From the NCBI RefSeq assembly GCF_946479755.1, contig NZ_CAMLHC010000007.1, forward strand, positions 186,001 through 250,000: a stretch of 64,000 nt of DNA, written 5' to 3'. Shown piece by piece: positions 53,167 through 62,788 of the stretch (within the stretch, counting starts at the first letter, position 1; every line of letters starts with the position of its first letter). Below the pieces are notes generated by a model. That model had not been told where the DNA came from. It did not search any database and worked only from the letters and a program-made list of their open reading frames with translations. The translations under genes were made by a program, and so were the position numbers. This stretch comes from an uncultured Chitinophaga sp. (GTDB lineage Bacteria; Bacteroidota; Bacteroidia; Chitinophagales; Chitinophagaceae).

Positions 53167-54030
53167 ATGCAAAAATCCCGCCTCTGGTTATTATATACCG
53201 CTGTCAACACCATATTCATCGGGATATGGGGGGCTTTTATCGAATTACCGGAAAAAGCCGGGTTCCCGGCTACCCTGGGCTATGTCGTGTGGGTAGCCAC
53301 CATGTTGCCCTGCACGTTGCTGTCGCTCTACCTGACGGGATGGAAACTGGAGACGGACCTCCGCAGTATTTTCCTGGGCGCCATGGTAGGCCTGCTGGGC
53401 GCGGGGGGGCAACTGATGCTCTTTGAAGCGCTCCGCATCGGACCGGCCTACATCCTGTTTCCCCTGATCACGTTGTTTCCGCTGCTCACCATCCTGTTGT
53501 CAGTGGTGCTGTTGCGGGAAACCTGCTCGCGGCGGCAGTGGACAGGTATCGCCGTGGCGCTGCTGGCGGCCTTTTTCCTGGCCTTCCAACCAGGCAAGCA
53601 CGGACCGGCCAGCGGGAGTGTATGGCTGCTCATGGCCATGGCGGTGTTTGTAATGTGGGGCACGCAGGCTTATGTGATGAAGTTTGCCAACAACACCATG
53701 AAAGCAGAAAGTATCTTTTTTTATATGGCAGTGGCCTCCCTGTTACTGGTGCCGGTGGCATTGGCGATGACCGACTTCTCCCAGCCGATCAACTGGGGAT
53801 GGAAAGGATTCGGCATGGCCATCCCTGTCCACCTGCTCAACGCAATAGGGGCACTGATGCTGGTATACGCCCTGCGATTCGGCAAAGCCATCATCGTGAT
53901 ACCGCTCACGAGCCTCTCTTCTGTAATCACCGTTATTCTTTCCCTCATCATTTATGGCGTGGTGCCGGATGTAGTGTTATCGGCCGGACTACTGCTGGCA
54001 TCAGTAGCAATAGTGATCCTCTCTGAGTAA
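53167..54030 (+). CDS. DMT-superfamily (EamA) transporter
   Basis: A 287-residue membrane protein with ten hydrophobic helices in two EamA repeats, about 5-140 and 150-285. The N-terminus WLLYTAVNTIFIGIWGAF and the repeated ALRIGPAYILFPL and ALRFGKAIIVIPL ends of each half are typical. It probably moves a small solute such as a sugar or amino acid derivative across the inner membrane. Its position between the amino-sugar regulator and the glycan locus suggests uptake of the released sugar. Confidence 0.88.
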   Translation: MQKSRLWLLYTAVNTIFIGIWGAFIELPEKAGFPATLGYVVWVATMLPCTLLSLYLTGWKLETDLRSIFLGAMVGLLGAGGQLMLFEALRIGPAYILFPLITLFPLLTILLSVVLLRETCSRRQWTGIAVALLAAFFLAFQPGKHGPASGSVWLLMAMAVFVMWGTQAYVMKFANNTMKAESIFFYMAVASLLLVPVALAMTDFSQPINWGWKGFGMAIPVHLLNAIGALMLVYALRFGKAIIVIPLTSLSSVITVILSLIIYGVVPDVVLSAGLLLASVAIVILSE

Positions 54031-54142
54031 AACGGTTAAACAGAAACCATTTCCTCCACAGCTGCAGCCTCCATCTGCGGCTGCGGTACAGAGTTTTATT
54101 AACCAAAAAACGCTTTGACCATAAGCGCCAAAAACACATGCA

Positions 54143-55531
54143 ATGATCACCTTTAATTGGAAATCCTTTATCGCCATAGCGCTCCTTGCGCTTGCCTCGG
54201 TCTCCTGTAAGCAGGACCGCGATGCCCTCAACCATCAATTGGACAACCTCGCCAAAGGCGAACTGCTGGCCGATACCGTGAAGATCACGGTCAACAAAAG
54301 CCAGCAACTGATGACCAGTTCCCTGCAGCTGGGGGTGACCTATATGCAGAAAACGCTGGACGGCAGCGGTGCCGCCCTCACCAGGGGCATCAGCCTCCTC
54401 AAAGGATCGGTGGTGTTCCACAACCAGCATATCTGCGGATTTGGCGCCGATAACCCGGAGCCCCGTCCCGGCGACTTCAACTGGACATCTCTTGACCACC
54501 GCGTTGATCTGATGACCACTACCATGAACGCAACGCCCGTTATCACTTTCGCCACAGCCCCCACCTGGATGACAGACACCACCTGGTATGCCGGTAAATA
54601 TCCTGATGATGACACCGACTGGGATAAAATAGAATGGGCGCCGCTCTTCTCCCACGAGAAAGACTACGCCCACCTGTGCGCGCTCGCGGCCAAAAGATAC
54701 CCGCAGGTGAAGTACTTCCAGGTTTGGAATGAACTGAAATCCATGTGGGACACCCTGCCGGGACACAACCGCTGGGATTATGAACGCTACACCCGCCTGT
54801 ACAACCTGATATACGACTCCGTAAAGGCCGTACGCCCCGATGCTATTATCGGCGGACCTTACATCGGTATCGACTCCTGGAAAAACGGCGCCCCTTCCAA
54901 CGCCCACAGCGGTATTACTGATCCCATATACGGAGAACTGGACCAGCGTTGCCTCGACGTGGTCACCTACTGGCTGCAGCATAAACACGGCGGCGACTTC
55001 CTCTGCATCGACGGTGGTATTGACGGTAACGACGTGGACGCCACCGATATCATCGGCTCCACCAAGAAGTTCAAAGACGTGAGCACCTGGTTGCACAACC
55101 ATACCACGCTGCCCATCTGGTGGTCGGAAGACTATGTAGGCATGCATACCGACACGCTCATACAGCCGGCGGCACTGGGTTGTATGCTGGTGTACCACGC
55201 GCTGGCCGGCGATGCCGTGTCCCTGCGCTGGTCGCCCGAAGAACAACCCGGCGACGGCAATGTGAGCAACTTCTTCAGCAGCACCTTGCAGAGCAACGGC
55301 GGTATGCCCTTCAATAACTATTACGTGTATAAGGACTTTAACACCTATTTCCCTGCCGGCACCAAGCTGTATACCACCACTGTTTCGGACAACAACCGGG
55401 TGATGGTGATGGCGTCGCAGACAAAGATCATGCTGATCAATAAAACAGCCAGCCAGCAGAAAACAAAGATCAACAACACGCTGTCGGTCACGCTGACCCC
55501 TTACCAGGTGAAGTACGTGACCGTACCATAA
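54143..55531 (+). CDS. Clan GH-A glycoside hydrolase lipoprotein (GH39-like)
   Basis: A 462-residue protein with a lipoprotein signal peptide ending Ser-Val-Ser-Cys. The body is a TIM barrel of clan GH-A, with the acid/base Glu197 in FQVWNELKSMW and a candidate nucleophile Glu329 in IWWSEDYVGMH. A C-terminal beta-sandwich (about 390-462) is present. The pattern is nearest to GH39 (xylosidases, iduronidases and others) but the family is not certain. It is the first enzyme of the locus and is probably on the outer membrane. A GC-rich hairpin follows the gene. Confidence 0.85.
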   Translation: MITFNWKSFIAIALLALASVSCKQDRDALNHQLDNLAKGELLADTVKITVNKSQQLMTSSLQLGVTYMQKTLDGSGAALTRGISLLKGSVVFHNQHICGFGADNPEPRPGDFNWTSLDHRVDLMTTTMNATPVITFATAPTWMTDTTWYAGKYPDDDTDWDKIEWAPLFSHEKDYAHLCALAAKRYPQVKYFQVWNELKSMWDTLPGHNRWDYERYTRLYNLIYDSVKAVRPDAIIGGPYIGIDSWKNGAPSNAHSGITDPIYGELDQRCLDVVTYWLQHKHGGDFLCIDGGIDGNDVDATDIIGSTKKFKDVSTWLHNHTTLPIWWSEDYVGMHTDTLIQPAALGCMLVYHALAGDAVSLRWSPEEQPGDGNVSNFFSSTLQSNGGMPFNNYYVYKDFNTYFPAGTKLYTTTVSDNNRVMVMASQTKIMLINKTASQQKTKINNTLSVTLTPYQVKYVTVP

Positions 55532-55546
55532 GCGCCTGAACTATTC

Positions 55547-55583
55547 TACCGGCGGCCCGGAGGAGGGAAACCGGCCGCCGGTA
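55547..55583. repeat. GC-rich hairpin between glycosidase and amidohydrolase genes
   Basis: Perfect 11-base arms (TACCGGCGGCC at 55547-55557 and its complement at 55573-55583) with a 15-base loop. No T-run follows on the plus strand, so it is more likely an mRNA-stabilising or partially terminating element that sets the expression ratio inside the operon. Confidence 0.65.
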
Positions 55584-55625
55584 AAATAAATCGCACCGGC
55601 ATCTACCACCTTAAAATATATAACG

Positions 55626-56714
55626 ATGGATCTGGAAAAAGTGAAACCAAAACCATTCGAAAACGCCGCGCTGTCACCGGAAAACATCCGGCTGAACGAC
55701 TACCGGCCTGTGTCCATTTTTAATATACCCAAAACAGACGTGCTGCGTGCAGCCTTCCCCGTTATAGACATGCATACGCATGCCTGGCAGCTGCAATTGG
55801 ACGTTCGGCAATGGGTAAGCAGAATGGATGCGGCCAACATTGAAAAAAGCGTAGTGCTCACCTTTGAAACAGGCGCCGGCTTCGACGCGGTAGTACAGCA
55901 ATACGCGCAGTATGCCGACCGCTTTGATCTCTGGTGCGGGTTCGACTACACCGGGTATGACCAGGGAGATGACCATTGGACCGACCATGCCGTAGCCGAA
56001 CTGGAAAGGTGTCACCGCATGGGCGCCAAAGGAGTGGGGGAACTGGGCGATAAGGGGCTGGGTGAATTTTACTCCCGGCCGGTGGCAGGATACGGCCTAC
56101 ATCTCGATAATCCACGCATGCAACCACTCTTCCGCAAATGCGGGGAGCTGAAGATGCCCGTCAACATTCATATCGCAGACCCTATGTGGATGTACCTGCC
56201 TATGGACGCGCAGAACGATGGGCTCATGAATGCCTACGAATGGCGCATCGATCATACGCAGCCCGGCCTGCTGGACCACGGCGCCCTGCTACAGACTTTC
56301 GAAACCGTGGTAAGGAATCATCCGGAAACGACGTTCATCGCCTGCCACTTCGCCAACTGCACCTATGACCTTAATATCGTGGCGCGCCTGCTGGACACCT
56401 ATCCCAACTTGTATGTAGACAATGCAGCGCGTTTCGCGGAAACAGCCACCATTCCCCGCGTGGCCAAAGCTTTTTATGAACGTTACCAGGACCGGCTACT
56501 CTTTGGTACCGACCTGGGCTACGACCTTGAAATGAATATGGAATATGCAGCCAGGTTTTACCAGGTAGCGTTCCGCATTATGGAATCCACGGATGATCAT
56601 TTTTATGAGCATGGAATATTTACCTATCACTGGCCATTGTATGGCCTTGGACTGAGCAGGCAGGTGCTGGAGAAAATCTACCGGCTCAATGCCCTGAAGC
56701 TCCTTCAGCAGTAA
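55626..56714 (+). CDS. Cytoplasmic amidohydrolase-family protein (PF04909 type)
   Basis: A 362-residue TIM-barrel metal-dependent hydrolase with no signal peptide. Metal ligands are seen in VIDMHTHAW (His-X-His), NIHIADP, FIACHFANC and the FGTDLGYD Asp near the C-terminus. The amidohydrolase-2 family includes lactonases, decarboxylases and deacylases, so the reaction is unknown. It is related to the exported protein at 62789-63883, which closes the same locus. It may hydrolyse a lactone or amide made from the imported sugar. Confidence 0.86.
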   Translation: MDLEKVKPKPFENAALSPENIRLNDYRPVSIFNIPKTDVLRAAFPVIDMHTHAWQLQLDVRQWVSRMDAANIEKSVVLTFETGAGFDAVVQQYAQYADRFDLWCGFDYTGYDQGDDHWTDHAVAELERCHRMGAKGVGELGDKGLGEFYSRPVAGYGLHLDNPRMQPLFRKCGELKMPVNIHIADPMWMYLPMDAQNDGLMNAYEWRIDHTQPGLLDHGALLQTFETVVRNHPETTFIACHFANCTYDLNIVARLLDTYPNLYVDNAARFAETATIPRVAKAFYERYQDRLLFGTDLGYDLEMNMEYAARFYQVAFRIMESTDDHFYEHGIFTYHWPLYGLGLSRQVLEKIYRLNALKLLQQ

Positions 56715-56763
56715 AGATTGTTGTGTCATTACTTCAAATATTGTAGGCCTTATGTATTTCCAA

Positions 56764-59700
56764 ATGATGAAAAAACTACCGGATGGCCGGTTATCAACCA
56801 AATCAAAGCGTTTCGCAGGCTCCCGTTTACGACCAACCTGTATCTTATTATTTTTGCTGTCGCTGATAGCGCCCGCCATAATGGCGCAGCAGCCGGAGGT
56901 CCGCCTCACCGGAACGGTGAAGGATGAAAAAGGCAATCCCTTCCCGGGCGTTACGGTGTACGTGCCCGCCACGAAGAAAGGCGCCACCACCGATGCCAAC
57001 GGTCAATACATCCTCCAGTCACCAGCCAACGGGACCGTCATCTTCAAAGCCATCGGCTACAAAACCGTGACGCTGCCGGTGTCCGGCCGCAGCACGTTGC
57101 CCGTGACCATGGAAGTGGAAAACGCGGCGCTGAACGAAGTGGTGGTGGTAGGGTATACCTCCAAAAAACTATCGCAGATCTCCAGCGCGGTATCTGTCGT
57201 TTCAGGCAAACAGCTCAACGATGTAACCTCCAATAATGTGGGCAGCCTGCTGCAGGGCAAGGTGGCCGGCGTGGTGGTACAGAACCCTTCCGGTAACCCC
57301 AACGTGGCGGCAGATGTTACCATTCGCGGTGCCAGCTCCATCAGCGCCGCCGCCGGTCCACTCTATGTAGTGGATGGTATCATCGGCGGTACCGCCAATC
57401 CAAACGATATAGAATCCGTCACCGTGCTGAAAGACGCCGCCGCCGCCGGTTTGTATGGCGCCCGCTCCGCCAACGGCGTCATCATCATCACCACCAGATC
57501 GGGCAAAGCCGGCAAAACGGCCATCCACCTGAACACCAGCATGGGCGCCAATAAAATGAGCATGGGCAACATGCGGCTGATGAACAGCCAGCAGCTGTAC
57601 GATTACCAGAAATCTTACTTCGATCCCGCCACCTTTCAGCAGGAACGGCCTGCCAGCCTGTTGTCGCAAAATACCGACTGGATGGACCTGGCCTACCGCA
57701 CCGGGCTAACGCAGAACCACCACCTGTCCCTTTCCGGCGGCTCCGAAAAAACACAGTTCTATGTATCGGGCAACTACTACAATGAACAGGGCATCATCCG
57801 GCATACAGACAATGAAGTCTACAACCTCCGGGTGAACATCGCCCACCGCATCAATGATAAATTAAAACTCAGCACCCGCGTGAACGCCTCCTCCCGTAAC
57901 TACGAAAATGAAGCCTCCGGTAACTACGGCGCCCTGCTGCTGTCCCGCCTGAACCTCCCCTGGGACAATCCCTATAACGCAGACGGCAGTATTAAAATGG
58001 GGACCGAGCCAGGTTGGATAGGACGCGAGCACGATAACTTCCTTCACGGCTGGCAATACAACTTCGACAAAGGAAAGCAGACCACCGCCTATGCCGATGT
58101 GAACCTGGACTATTATATAACGCCCCATCTTACATTTTCAACGTATAACCGTGTCAGTTATTCCGGCCTTCGCAGTGAACTGTACTACGATGTACGCTCC
58201 AAAGCCGGCAGGGGTTTAGGCGAACTGTATAACAACTCCGCTGCGGAACAGCGCCTCATCACCTCCAACCGGCTGAATTACAACCGGCAGTTCGGTGAAC
58301 ATGCGCTGAACATTATCGGCGTGGCGGAAGGAGAGAAAAACACCTTTGAACGCAATAGTCTCTACGGCAACAAGATACCTGCCGGCCTGCATATCATGGA
58401 TGCCGCGGCGAATATCCAGCGGTCGCAGTTTGGGCCGGGCACCAAAACGGAGAACCGTTTTACCAAAGGACTGGTACAGGCAGATTATACCTACCTGGGA
58501 AAATATAACCTCATCGGCGCTTACATACTGGAATCGTCTTCCCGCTTCGGCGCCAATCACCGCTCCGCCGGATTCTATACCCTTGGCGGCTCCTGGACCA
58601 TCAGCAAAGAATCGTTTATGCGTAACCTGACCGTGTTCGACCTGCTCAAACTCAGGGCCAGTTACGGGCTGACCGGCAACGCGGAAATCGGCGACTACCA
58701 GGCATTGGGCATCTATTCCTATACTTCTCAATATGCCTCCAACCCGGGTTCGGTGCCGGCGGTGCAGGGCAATCCGGACCTTACCTGGGAAAAAACCAAA
58801 AACATCAACCTGGGGTTGGACATAGACATGTTAAAACGTATATCCCTGACCGTTGACCTGTATGATAAAACCACTACCGACCTGCTGCTCGATGTGCCCG
58901 TGCCCTATACCAGCGGCTACGACTTCGTGACCCGTAACGTAGGCTCCGTGCGCAACAGGGGCGTAGAGATCAACCTGAACACCAAAAATATTGTGCGGCC
59001 GCACTTTACGTGGGAAACAGGCTTTAACCTGTCTGTCAACCGCAACAAGGTCTTGAAGCTGAATAATCATGAAGATATCGCCTATTCGTCGTTGCAATGG
59101 ATCAGCGAAGGGCGCGACCTCTACAGCTGGCATATGCGTAAGTGGGCCGGCGTAGACCCGCAGAATGGCGATCCCCTGTGGGAAGTGGTAACGACAGACA
59201 ACAATGGCAAACCGGTGGTTACTACCACTAACTCCTACGACGACGCCACCCTGCAATATGTTGGCACCGCATCGCCCAAATTCACCGGCGGCATGACCAA
59301 CCGGTTGTCCTACAAAGGCATCAGCCTGAGTGTATTTATCAACTTCGTCAGCGGAAATAAAGTGTACGAAGAGAGTACCAATGACGGTAGTGAACCGACT
59401 TCCAATGTAAGGGTGCTGCCCGGCGGCCGTACCCGCTGGCAAAAAGCAGGGGACATCGCCACCGATCCCAGGGCTGTGTATGGTGGTAATAAGAATTCCG
59501 ACCTGGAATCGTCCCGTTTCCTGGAAGACGGCAGTTACCTGCGCCTGCGCAATGTTACGCTGTCCTACGACCTGCCGGAACATTTCCTGCGTAGCGTAAA
59601 GCTGGCCAATGCACGGGTGTTCCTGAGCGGCGACAACCTCCTGACCTGGACCAGTTTTTCCGGCCTGGACCCGGAAATGGGGCTGCGGCCATATGCTACG

Positions 59701-59793
59701 CCGGCAGGAGAGAGCGGAAACAACTTCCAGCAGAACAGCACCAAATACCCGCTGGCCAGAAAACTGCTGGTGGGCATTAACATCACCTTTTAA
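56764..59793 (+). CDS. SusC/RagA-type TonB-linked outer-membrane transporter
   Basis: About 1009 residues, starting at 56764 or 56767 (adjacent ATGs); an ATG four codons upstream is less likely. The signal peptide is preceded by a long basic N-terminus. A carboxypeptidase-D regulatory-like domain (about 50-125), the TonB box with the NEVVVVGYTS segment, a plug domain (about 140-250, with GSLLQGKVAGVVV and VLKDAAAAGLYGARSANGVI) and a 22-strand barrel follow. No STN domain exists, so it is not sigma-coupled. It imports oligosaccharides with the SusD partner, whose gene lies 11 bases downstream. Confidence 0.96.
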   Translation: MMKKLPDGRLSTKSKRFAGSRLRPTCILLFLLSLIAPAIMAQQPEVRLTGTVKDEKGNPFPGVTVYVPATKKGATTDANGQYILQSPANGTVIFKAIGYKTVTLPVSGRSTLPVTMEVENAALNEVVVVGYTSKKLSQISSAVSVVSGKQLNDVTSNNVGSLLQGKVAGVVVQNPSGNPNVAADVTIRGASSISAAAGPLYVVDGIIGGTANPNDIESVTVLKDAAAAGLYGARSANGVIIITTRSGKAGKTAIHLNTSMGANKMSMGNMRLMNSQQLYDYQKSYFDPATFQQERPASLLSQNTDWMDLAYRTGLTQNHHLSLSGGSEKTQFYVSGNYYNEQGIIRHTDNEVYNLRVNIAHRINDKLKLSTRVNASSRNYENEASGNYGALLLSRLNLPWDNPYNADGSIKMGTEPGWIGREHDNFLHGWQYNFDKGKQTTAYADVNLDYYITPHLTFSTYNRVSYSGLRSELYYDVRSKAGRGLGELYNNSAAEQRLITSNRLNYNRQFGEHALNIIGVAEGEKNTFERNSLYGNKIPAGLHIMDAAANIQRSQFGPGTKTENRFTKGLVQADYTYLGKYNLIGAYILESSSRFGANHRSAGFYTLGGSWTISKESFMRNLTVFDLLKLRASYGLTGNAEIGDYQALGIYSYTSQYASNPGSVPAVQGNPDLTWEKTKNINLGLDIDMLKRISLTVDLYDKTTTDLLLDVPVPYTSGYDFVTRNVGSVRNRGVEINLNTKNIVRPHFTWETGFNLSVNRNKVLKLNNHEDIAYSSLQWISEGRDLYSWHMRKWAGVDPQNGDPLWEVVTTDNNGKPVVTTTNSYDDATLQYVGTASPKFTGGMTNRLSYKGISLSVFINFVSGNKVYEESTNDGSEPTSNVRVLPGGRTRWQKAGDIATDPRAVYGGNKNSDLESSRFLEDGSYLRLRNVTLSYDLPEHFLRSVKLANARVFLSGDNLLTWTSFSGLDPEMGLRPYATPAGESGNNFQQNSTKYPLARKLLVGINITF

Positions 59794-59804
59794 CTGTAGT
59801 CGTT

Positions 59805-61247
59805 ATGAAGACACATCATATGCTCCTGGCAGCCCTTTTGTTACTGACCGCGTGCAGTAAAGACCTGGAGCCCTACAACGGTAAGTCGGACAAAACCGCG
59901 CTGGAGACGCCGGAAGATCTGCAAACCGCCACGTATGGCGTATATGCGGGACTGGTAGACCGTAAGTACACCAAGAACCTGAACCAGCTGGGAGAATATC
60001 CCGGCGACGATGTGGCGCTGAGCGGCGCCACTGGCGACCAGGTATTTTATACGTATACCTATACCCATTTCCCGGGCATGGGCAATACAGAACAGTTCTG
60101 GCAGGGCGCTTATAAAGTGATCTATGCTGCCAATGCCATCATCGAAAAAATCACCGACGGTACCTCCGCGCAGCTGGACCAGCTGAAGGGGGAGAACCTC
60201 TATCTCCGCGCTATGGCGCATTTTGACCTGGTACGGTTGTTTGGCCGGCCCTACCTGCAGGGCAACGGCAATAACCCGGGCGTGGTGATCAAAGACAACA
60301 CCCGCGACGACCGTCCGGCCCGCAGCACCGTAAAGGCCGTGTATGACTTTGTGATCGCCGACCTGCAGAAGGCGGCGTCGCTGATGACGGTAAATAAGAA
60401 CGCTGCCTTTGCCTCCAAAGCGGTGGCAGAAGCGCTGCTTGCCCGCGTATACCTCTATATGGGCGACAATGCCAACGCGCTGAAGTATGCTGAGAAAGTG
60501 ATCAGTTCCAACCGCTATCACCTCATGGCCACGCAGCCGTATAAAACCTATTTCAGGGTGGTGCCCGAAGAAAATCCGGAGACGATTTTTGCCATCCGCC
60601 ACACCGTGGCAGACGACAGGGGAAAAGACGCCATCGGCTCCATGTACTACAATGATCCCGTTACACAGGCCACCGGATGGGGCGAAGTATATGCCTCCGT
60701 GGCTTTCGTGAAGCTGCTGGACAAATACCCGGAAGATGTACGCCACAGCTTTATAGAGCCGCAGCGGGACGGCAACGGCAATATGCTGAAGCGCAACCAG
60801 ACGCCTGTCTATTACATCAATAAATACAACTGGCAGGAAGGTATCGCCAACCTGAGCTCCCCGGTCATCCTGCGTTTGGCGGAAATGTACCTGGTCCGGG
60901 CAGAAGCCAATGCCAAACTGGGCAACGATGCTGCGGCCATTGCGGATGTGAACCTTATCCGCAGCAGGGCGGGTCTTTCCGGCAATGCGCTCTATACCAC
61001 CGGCAACCTGAAGGGACATGCCACCGTGCTGGAAGTAGTGCTGGAAGAGCGCCGGCTGGAACTGGCGTTTGAAGCGCACCGGCCGTATGACCTGTTCCGC
61101 AACAACCTGCCCATGGTGCGAGCGTATCCCGGTTTCCACGGCAACAATCAATATGATCTTACAATACAGCCCAACGATCCGCAGGTGATCAATTATATAC
61201 CGGAACGGGAAACAGGGCTGAACCCGAATTTAACGCAGAACCCATGA
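59805..61247 (+). CDS. SusD/RagB-type glycan-binding lipoprotein
   Basis: A 480-residue outer-membrane lipoprotein (signal peptide ending Leu-Leu-Thr-Ala-Cys). TPR-like helices dominate the N-terminal half (about 70-230, with GENLYLRAMAHFDLVRLFGRPY), and the C-terminal SusD block is present (LRLAEMYLVRAEANAKLG and LEVVLEERRLELAFEAHRPYDLFR). It caps the SusC barrel and delivers the glycan. Its end overlaps the CBM9-like gene by 4 bases. Confidence 0.96.
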   Translation: MKTHHMLLAALLLLTACSKDLEPYNGKSDKTALETPEDLQTATYGVYAGLVDRKYTKNLNQLGEYPGDDVALSGATGDQVFYTYTYTHFPGMGNTEQFWQGAYKVIYAANAIIEKITDGTSAQLDQLKGENLYLRAMAHFDLVRLFGRPYLQGNGNNPGVVIKDNTRDDRPARSTVKAVYDFVIADLQKAASLMTVNKNAAFASKAVAEALLARVYLYMGDNANALKYAEKVISSNRYHLMATQPYKTYFRVVPEENPETIFAIRHTVADDRGKDAIGSMYYNDPVTQATGWGEVYASVAFVKLLDKYPEDVRHSFIEPQRDGNGNMLKRNQTPVYYINKYNWQEGIANLSSPVILRLAEMYLVRAEANAKLGNDAAAIADVNLIRSRAGLSGNALYTTGNLKGHATVLEVVLEERRLELAFEAHRPYDLFRNNLPMVRAYPGFHGNNQYDLTIQPNDPQVINYIPERETGLNPNLTQNP

Positions 61248-61942
61248 GACAATTACTATGTACCCTTACACTCTGTGTGGCCTGCCTGCTGACGCAGGCG
61301 CAGTCAGTGCTGAAAGTCAGGAACACACCCGATTTTACCATTACCGGCGCCGGTACGGACGCTAACTGGAACAAAACCAGCTGGATAACCCTTTCACAAC
61401 GCTCCGGCGATGTGCCGGCAAAAACGCAGGTAAAAGCGTTGTACTCCGGCAAAGGAATCTATTTCCTGTTCCACTGTGAAGACAAGCGCCTGAGCAACAC
61501 CATGCAGGCGGATATGCTGGACCTCTGGAAAGAAGATGTAGTAGAGGCTTTTCTCTGGCCCGACACCACCCAGCCGGCATATTTCGAATACGAGCTGTCG
61601 CCGCTGAACTATGAGCTGGTGCTCCTGATCTCCAATCAGCAAAACGATCTGGCGGGCTGGCAGCCCTTTCACTACGGGGAAGACCGCCGGACGCTCCACG
61701 CTACCGCCATACAGGGCGGAGAAAAAAAGGGCGGCGCCACCGTCAATGGTTGGACAGCTGAATTCTTTATTCCATACAAACTACTACGACCGCTGAACAA
61801 CGCCCATCCAACAGCAGGGACGGTGTGGAAGGCCAACTTCTACCGGGTAGATTACGATAAAGGATCAGCGGAATGGTGCTGGCAGCTGACAGGACCAAGC
61901 TTCCACGATCTGCCGCATTTTGGATGGCTTCACTTTGAATAA
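61244..61942 (+). CDS. CBM9-like carbohydrate-binding protein
   Basis: A 232-residue exported protein (signal peptide ending Thr-Gln-Ala-Gln) with a beta-sandwich similar to the DOMON/CBM9 family: ITGAGTDANWNKTSWI, LYSGKGIYFLFHCEDKRL, LWKEDVVEAFLWPD, and FIPYKLLRPL near the end. CBM9-type modules bind reducing ends of sugars. There is no catalytic domain. It is co-translated with SusD and probably helps to hold the substrate at the surface or in the periplasm. Confidence 0.85.
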   Translation: MRQLLCTLTLCVACLLTQAQSVLKVRNTPDFTITGAGTDANWNKTSWITLSQRSGDVPAKTQVKALYSGKGIYFLFHCEDKRLSNTMQADMLDLWKEDVVEAFLWPDTTQPAYFEYELSPLNYELVLLISNQQNDLAGWQPFHYGEDRRTLHATAIQGGEKKGGATVNGWTAEFFIPYKLLRPLNNAHPTAGTVWKANFYRVDYDKGSAEWCWQLTGPSFHDLPHFGWLHFE

Positions 61943-61958
61943 CGATTAAAAAAATACC

Positions 61959-62780
61959 ATGATGATGATAAAGAAAATTTTAGTAGGGCTGTTACTGTTA
62001 TGCCCGGTGATTGTTTCAGCACAGAAGGGAAAGCTGATCTGGTCAGACGAATTTAATACCGACGGTTTGCCCGATCCGAAGAAATGGCGGTTTGAAGAAG
62101 GCTTTGTACGCCACCGCGAAGCGCAGTATTATACCAAAAACCGTTATAAGAATGCACATGTGAAAGACGGGCACCTGGTGATCCGCGCTATCAGGGAAGA
62201 GCCACTGCGGCTGATCAAAGGCGGTACCAGTTTCGTTACCTCCGACAGCGGCGGGGAGTTTACTTCCGCCTGTCTGAATACGGAAGATATTTTTGAATTC
62301 GTTACCGGCCGCGTGGAAGTACGCGCCAAACTACCGCATGGCAGAGGTGTATGGCCCGCCATCTGGACGTTAGGCAATAACCTGGCCTGGGGCCCAGGGG
62401 ATTCTTCCTGGGTGTATTCTGAAATTGATATCATGGAGTTTGTAGGGCATGATCCTAGCTCCATTCATGCCAACATCCATCCGGGGTATGAAGGCGGTAG
62501 CCGCGGCGGTAAGATCACAGTAGAGAAACCATGGGAAGATTTTCATGTGTATGCAGTTGACTGGAAGAAAGACAAGATCGATTTTTATTTCGATGATAAA
62601 CTGTATTTCTCCTATCATAAGAAAGACGTACCGCCCGGTAAATGGGCATATGACACGCCGCAGTACCTGCTGCTGAACCTGGCCATCGGCGGTGACTGGG
62701 GCGGGGAGCAGGGCATCGATCCTACCGTGTTCCCGGCAGATTTTGTGATCGACTATGTAAGGGTATATGAAACAAAATAA
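61959..62780 (+). CDS. GH16 family glycosidase
   Basis: A 273-residue exported enzyme with the GH16 catalytic signature Glu155-Ile-Asp157-Ile-Met-Glu160 (nucleophile and acid/base Glu) in the typical jellyroll context: GRVEVRAKLPHGRGVWPAIW before it and LLNLAIGGDWGG after. The pattern is nearest to laminarinase-type (beta-1,3-glucanase) members, but agarases and carrageenases belong to the same family, so the substrate is open. It is probably a periplasmic or surface endo-hydrolase that cuts the polymer for SusC/SusD. The start is one of three adjacent ATGs (61959, 61962, 61965). Confidence 0.92.
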   Translation: MMMIKKILVGLLLLCPVIVSAQKGKLIWSDEFNTDGLPDPKKWRFEEGFVRHREAQYYTKNRYKNAHVKDGHLVIRAIREEPLRLIKGGTSFVTSDSGGEFTSACLNTEDIFEFVTGRVEVRAKLPHGRGVWPAIWTLGNNLAWGPGDSSWVYSEIDIMEFVGHDPSSIHANIHPGYEGGSRGGKITVEKPWEDFHVYAVDWKKDKIDFYFDDKLYFSYHKKDVPPGKWAYDTPQYLLLNLAIGGDWGGEQGIDPTVFPADFVIDYVRVYETK

Positions 62781-62788
62781 CAAGCATC

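Noticed and set aside
53948..55246. Long open frame of more than 400 codons on the minus strand
   Set aside because: It lies opposite the GH39-like lipoprotein gene, has low-complexity His/Val/Gly-rich content and no family features. It is a codon-bias shadow of the plus-strand gene.
59841..61151. Long open frame of more than 400 codons on the minus strand
   Set aside because: It is antisense to the clear SusD gene and shows no recognisable domain.
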